Assembly (NCBI RefSeq): GCF_910594005.1 | Contig: NC_057820.1 | Span: 3,601,001 to 3,665,000 of the forward strand | Length of the DNA stretch: 64,000 bases | Source of the DNA: Cervus elaphus | Lineage: Eukaryota; Chordata; Mammalia; Artiodactyla; Cervidae | Reading direction: 5' to 3' | Position numbering within the stretch: the first letter of the stretch is position 1 | DNA letters: not shown here | Below: more model-generated notes on this DNA | What the model was told of the DNA's origin: nothing | Databases searched by the model: none | The model's input: only the letters and a program-made list of their open reading frames with translations

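Larger units (their letters stand above)
59615..63006 (-). mobile_element. Tigger1 DNA transposon, interrupted by BovB and a SINE
   Basis: A mariner/Tc1-like (pogo) element. Its terminal inverted repeat starts cagggacaccttagagatac at 59615 and ends acaaggtatgcttg at 63006. A TA target duplication flanks it at 59613-59614 and 63007-63008. Minus-strand remains of the transposase are clear: FKLKPVLIYHSENVRALM upstream, and MDDFEGAKTSKEEVTTDAV with VEPEDVTEFLQ near the C-terminus. Stops and indels break it in many places. Without the BovB and SINE insertions it is about 2.3 kb, close to the full ~2.4-kb element. Confidence 0.93.
53984..63989 (-). other. Intron W0-W1: contents
   Basis: This ~10-kb intron is the most transposon-rich part of the window. 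It holds a MIR (54185-54265), an A-run (54946-54963), old LINE sequence (55930-56330), a Bov-tA SINE (56524-56735) with a CA/CG repeat, BovB copies (57322-58788 and 63463-63604), and an old L1 split by Tigger1 (59020-63430). The first 2 kb (54000-55900) are otherwise unique; no other exon is seen. Confidence 0.65.

Overview
This is nuclear DNA from a ruminant, almost certainly a bovid. Evidence: tRNA-Glu-derived Bov-tA/Bov-A2 SINEs, CHR-type SINEs, several BovB (RTE) LINE copies, a bovine-type L1 3' end, mammalian-wide MIR/L2/L1M/Tigger1 relics, and a vertebrate gene with canonical introns. I cannot tell cattle from sheep, goat or other bovids. There is no bacterial, viral or CRISPR content.

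The only protein-coding gene I can support is SORCS2 (sortilin-related VPS10-domain receptor 2), on the minus strand and filling essentially the whole window. I reconstruct 19 complete coding exons, numbered W1 to W19 in transcription order from 53983 down to the TGA at 1752-1750. The last 11 bases of one further exon (W0) probably lie at the right edge. All exon phases join without a break, giving 772 codons plus the stop. This is about the C-terminal two thirds of a receptor of roughly 1,160 residues in human. In order it encodes the end of the VPS10 propeller (W1-W7), the ten-cysteine 10CC module (W7-W10), two PKD-like domains (W11-W13), the SorCS membrane-proximal domain (W14-W16), the transmembrane helix (W17) and the short cytosolic tail (W18-W19). 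The N-terminal part lies beyond position 64000. The intron after the transmembrane exon appears to use a GC donor, and exon W18 has a second in-phase donor 42 bp downstream.

By region: 1-2100 is the 3' end of the gene in GC- and CpG-rich DNA. 4043-5426 is a 32-copy, 43-bp minisatellite, and 6778-7066 a truncated RPS2 retrocopy. 9337-10925 holds a large inverted repeat with a BovB piece between the arms. 15791-16440 is a triplet-repeat tract close to the PKD exons. 16770-23897 is a large intron with L1, CHR, Bov-tA and BovB insertions. 25357-25880, 39072-39240, 42545-43010 and 43875-44500 are long simple repeats. 34900-36120 is a cluster of BovB and SINEs. 47130-47360 is an AT-rich unique island. 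53405-53745 is a G-rich minisatellite close to exon W1. 55930-63604 is a transposon-rich interval whose core is four elements deep: an old L1 split by Tigger1, which is itself split by a 5'-inverted BovB and by a SINE.

No new gene system is evident. The most checkable unusual points are the GC-AG intron, the alternative W18 donor, the indel-free 43-bp array, the inverted duplication, and the nested transposon with a twin-priming signature.
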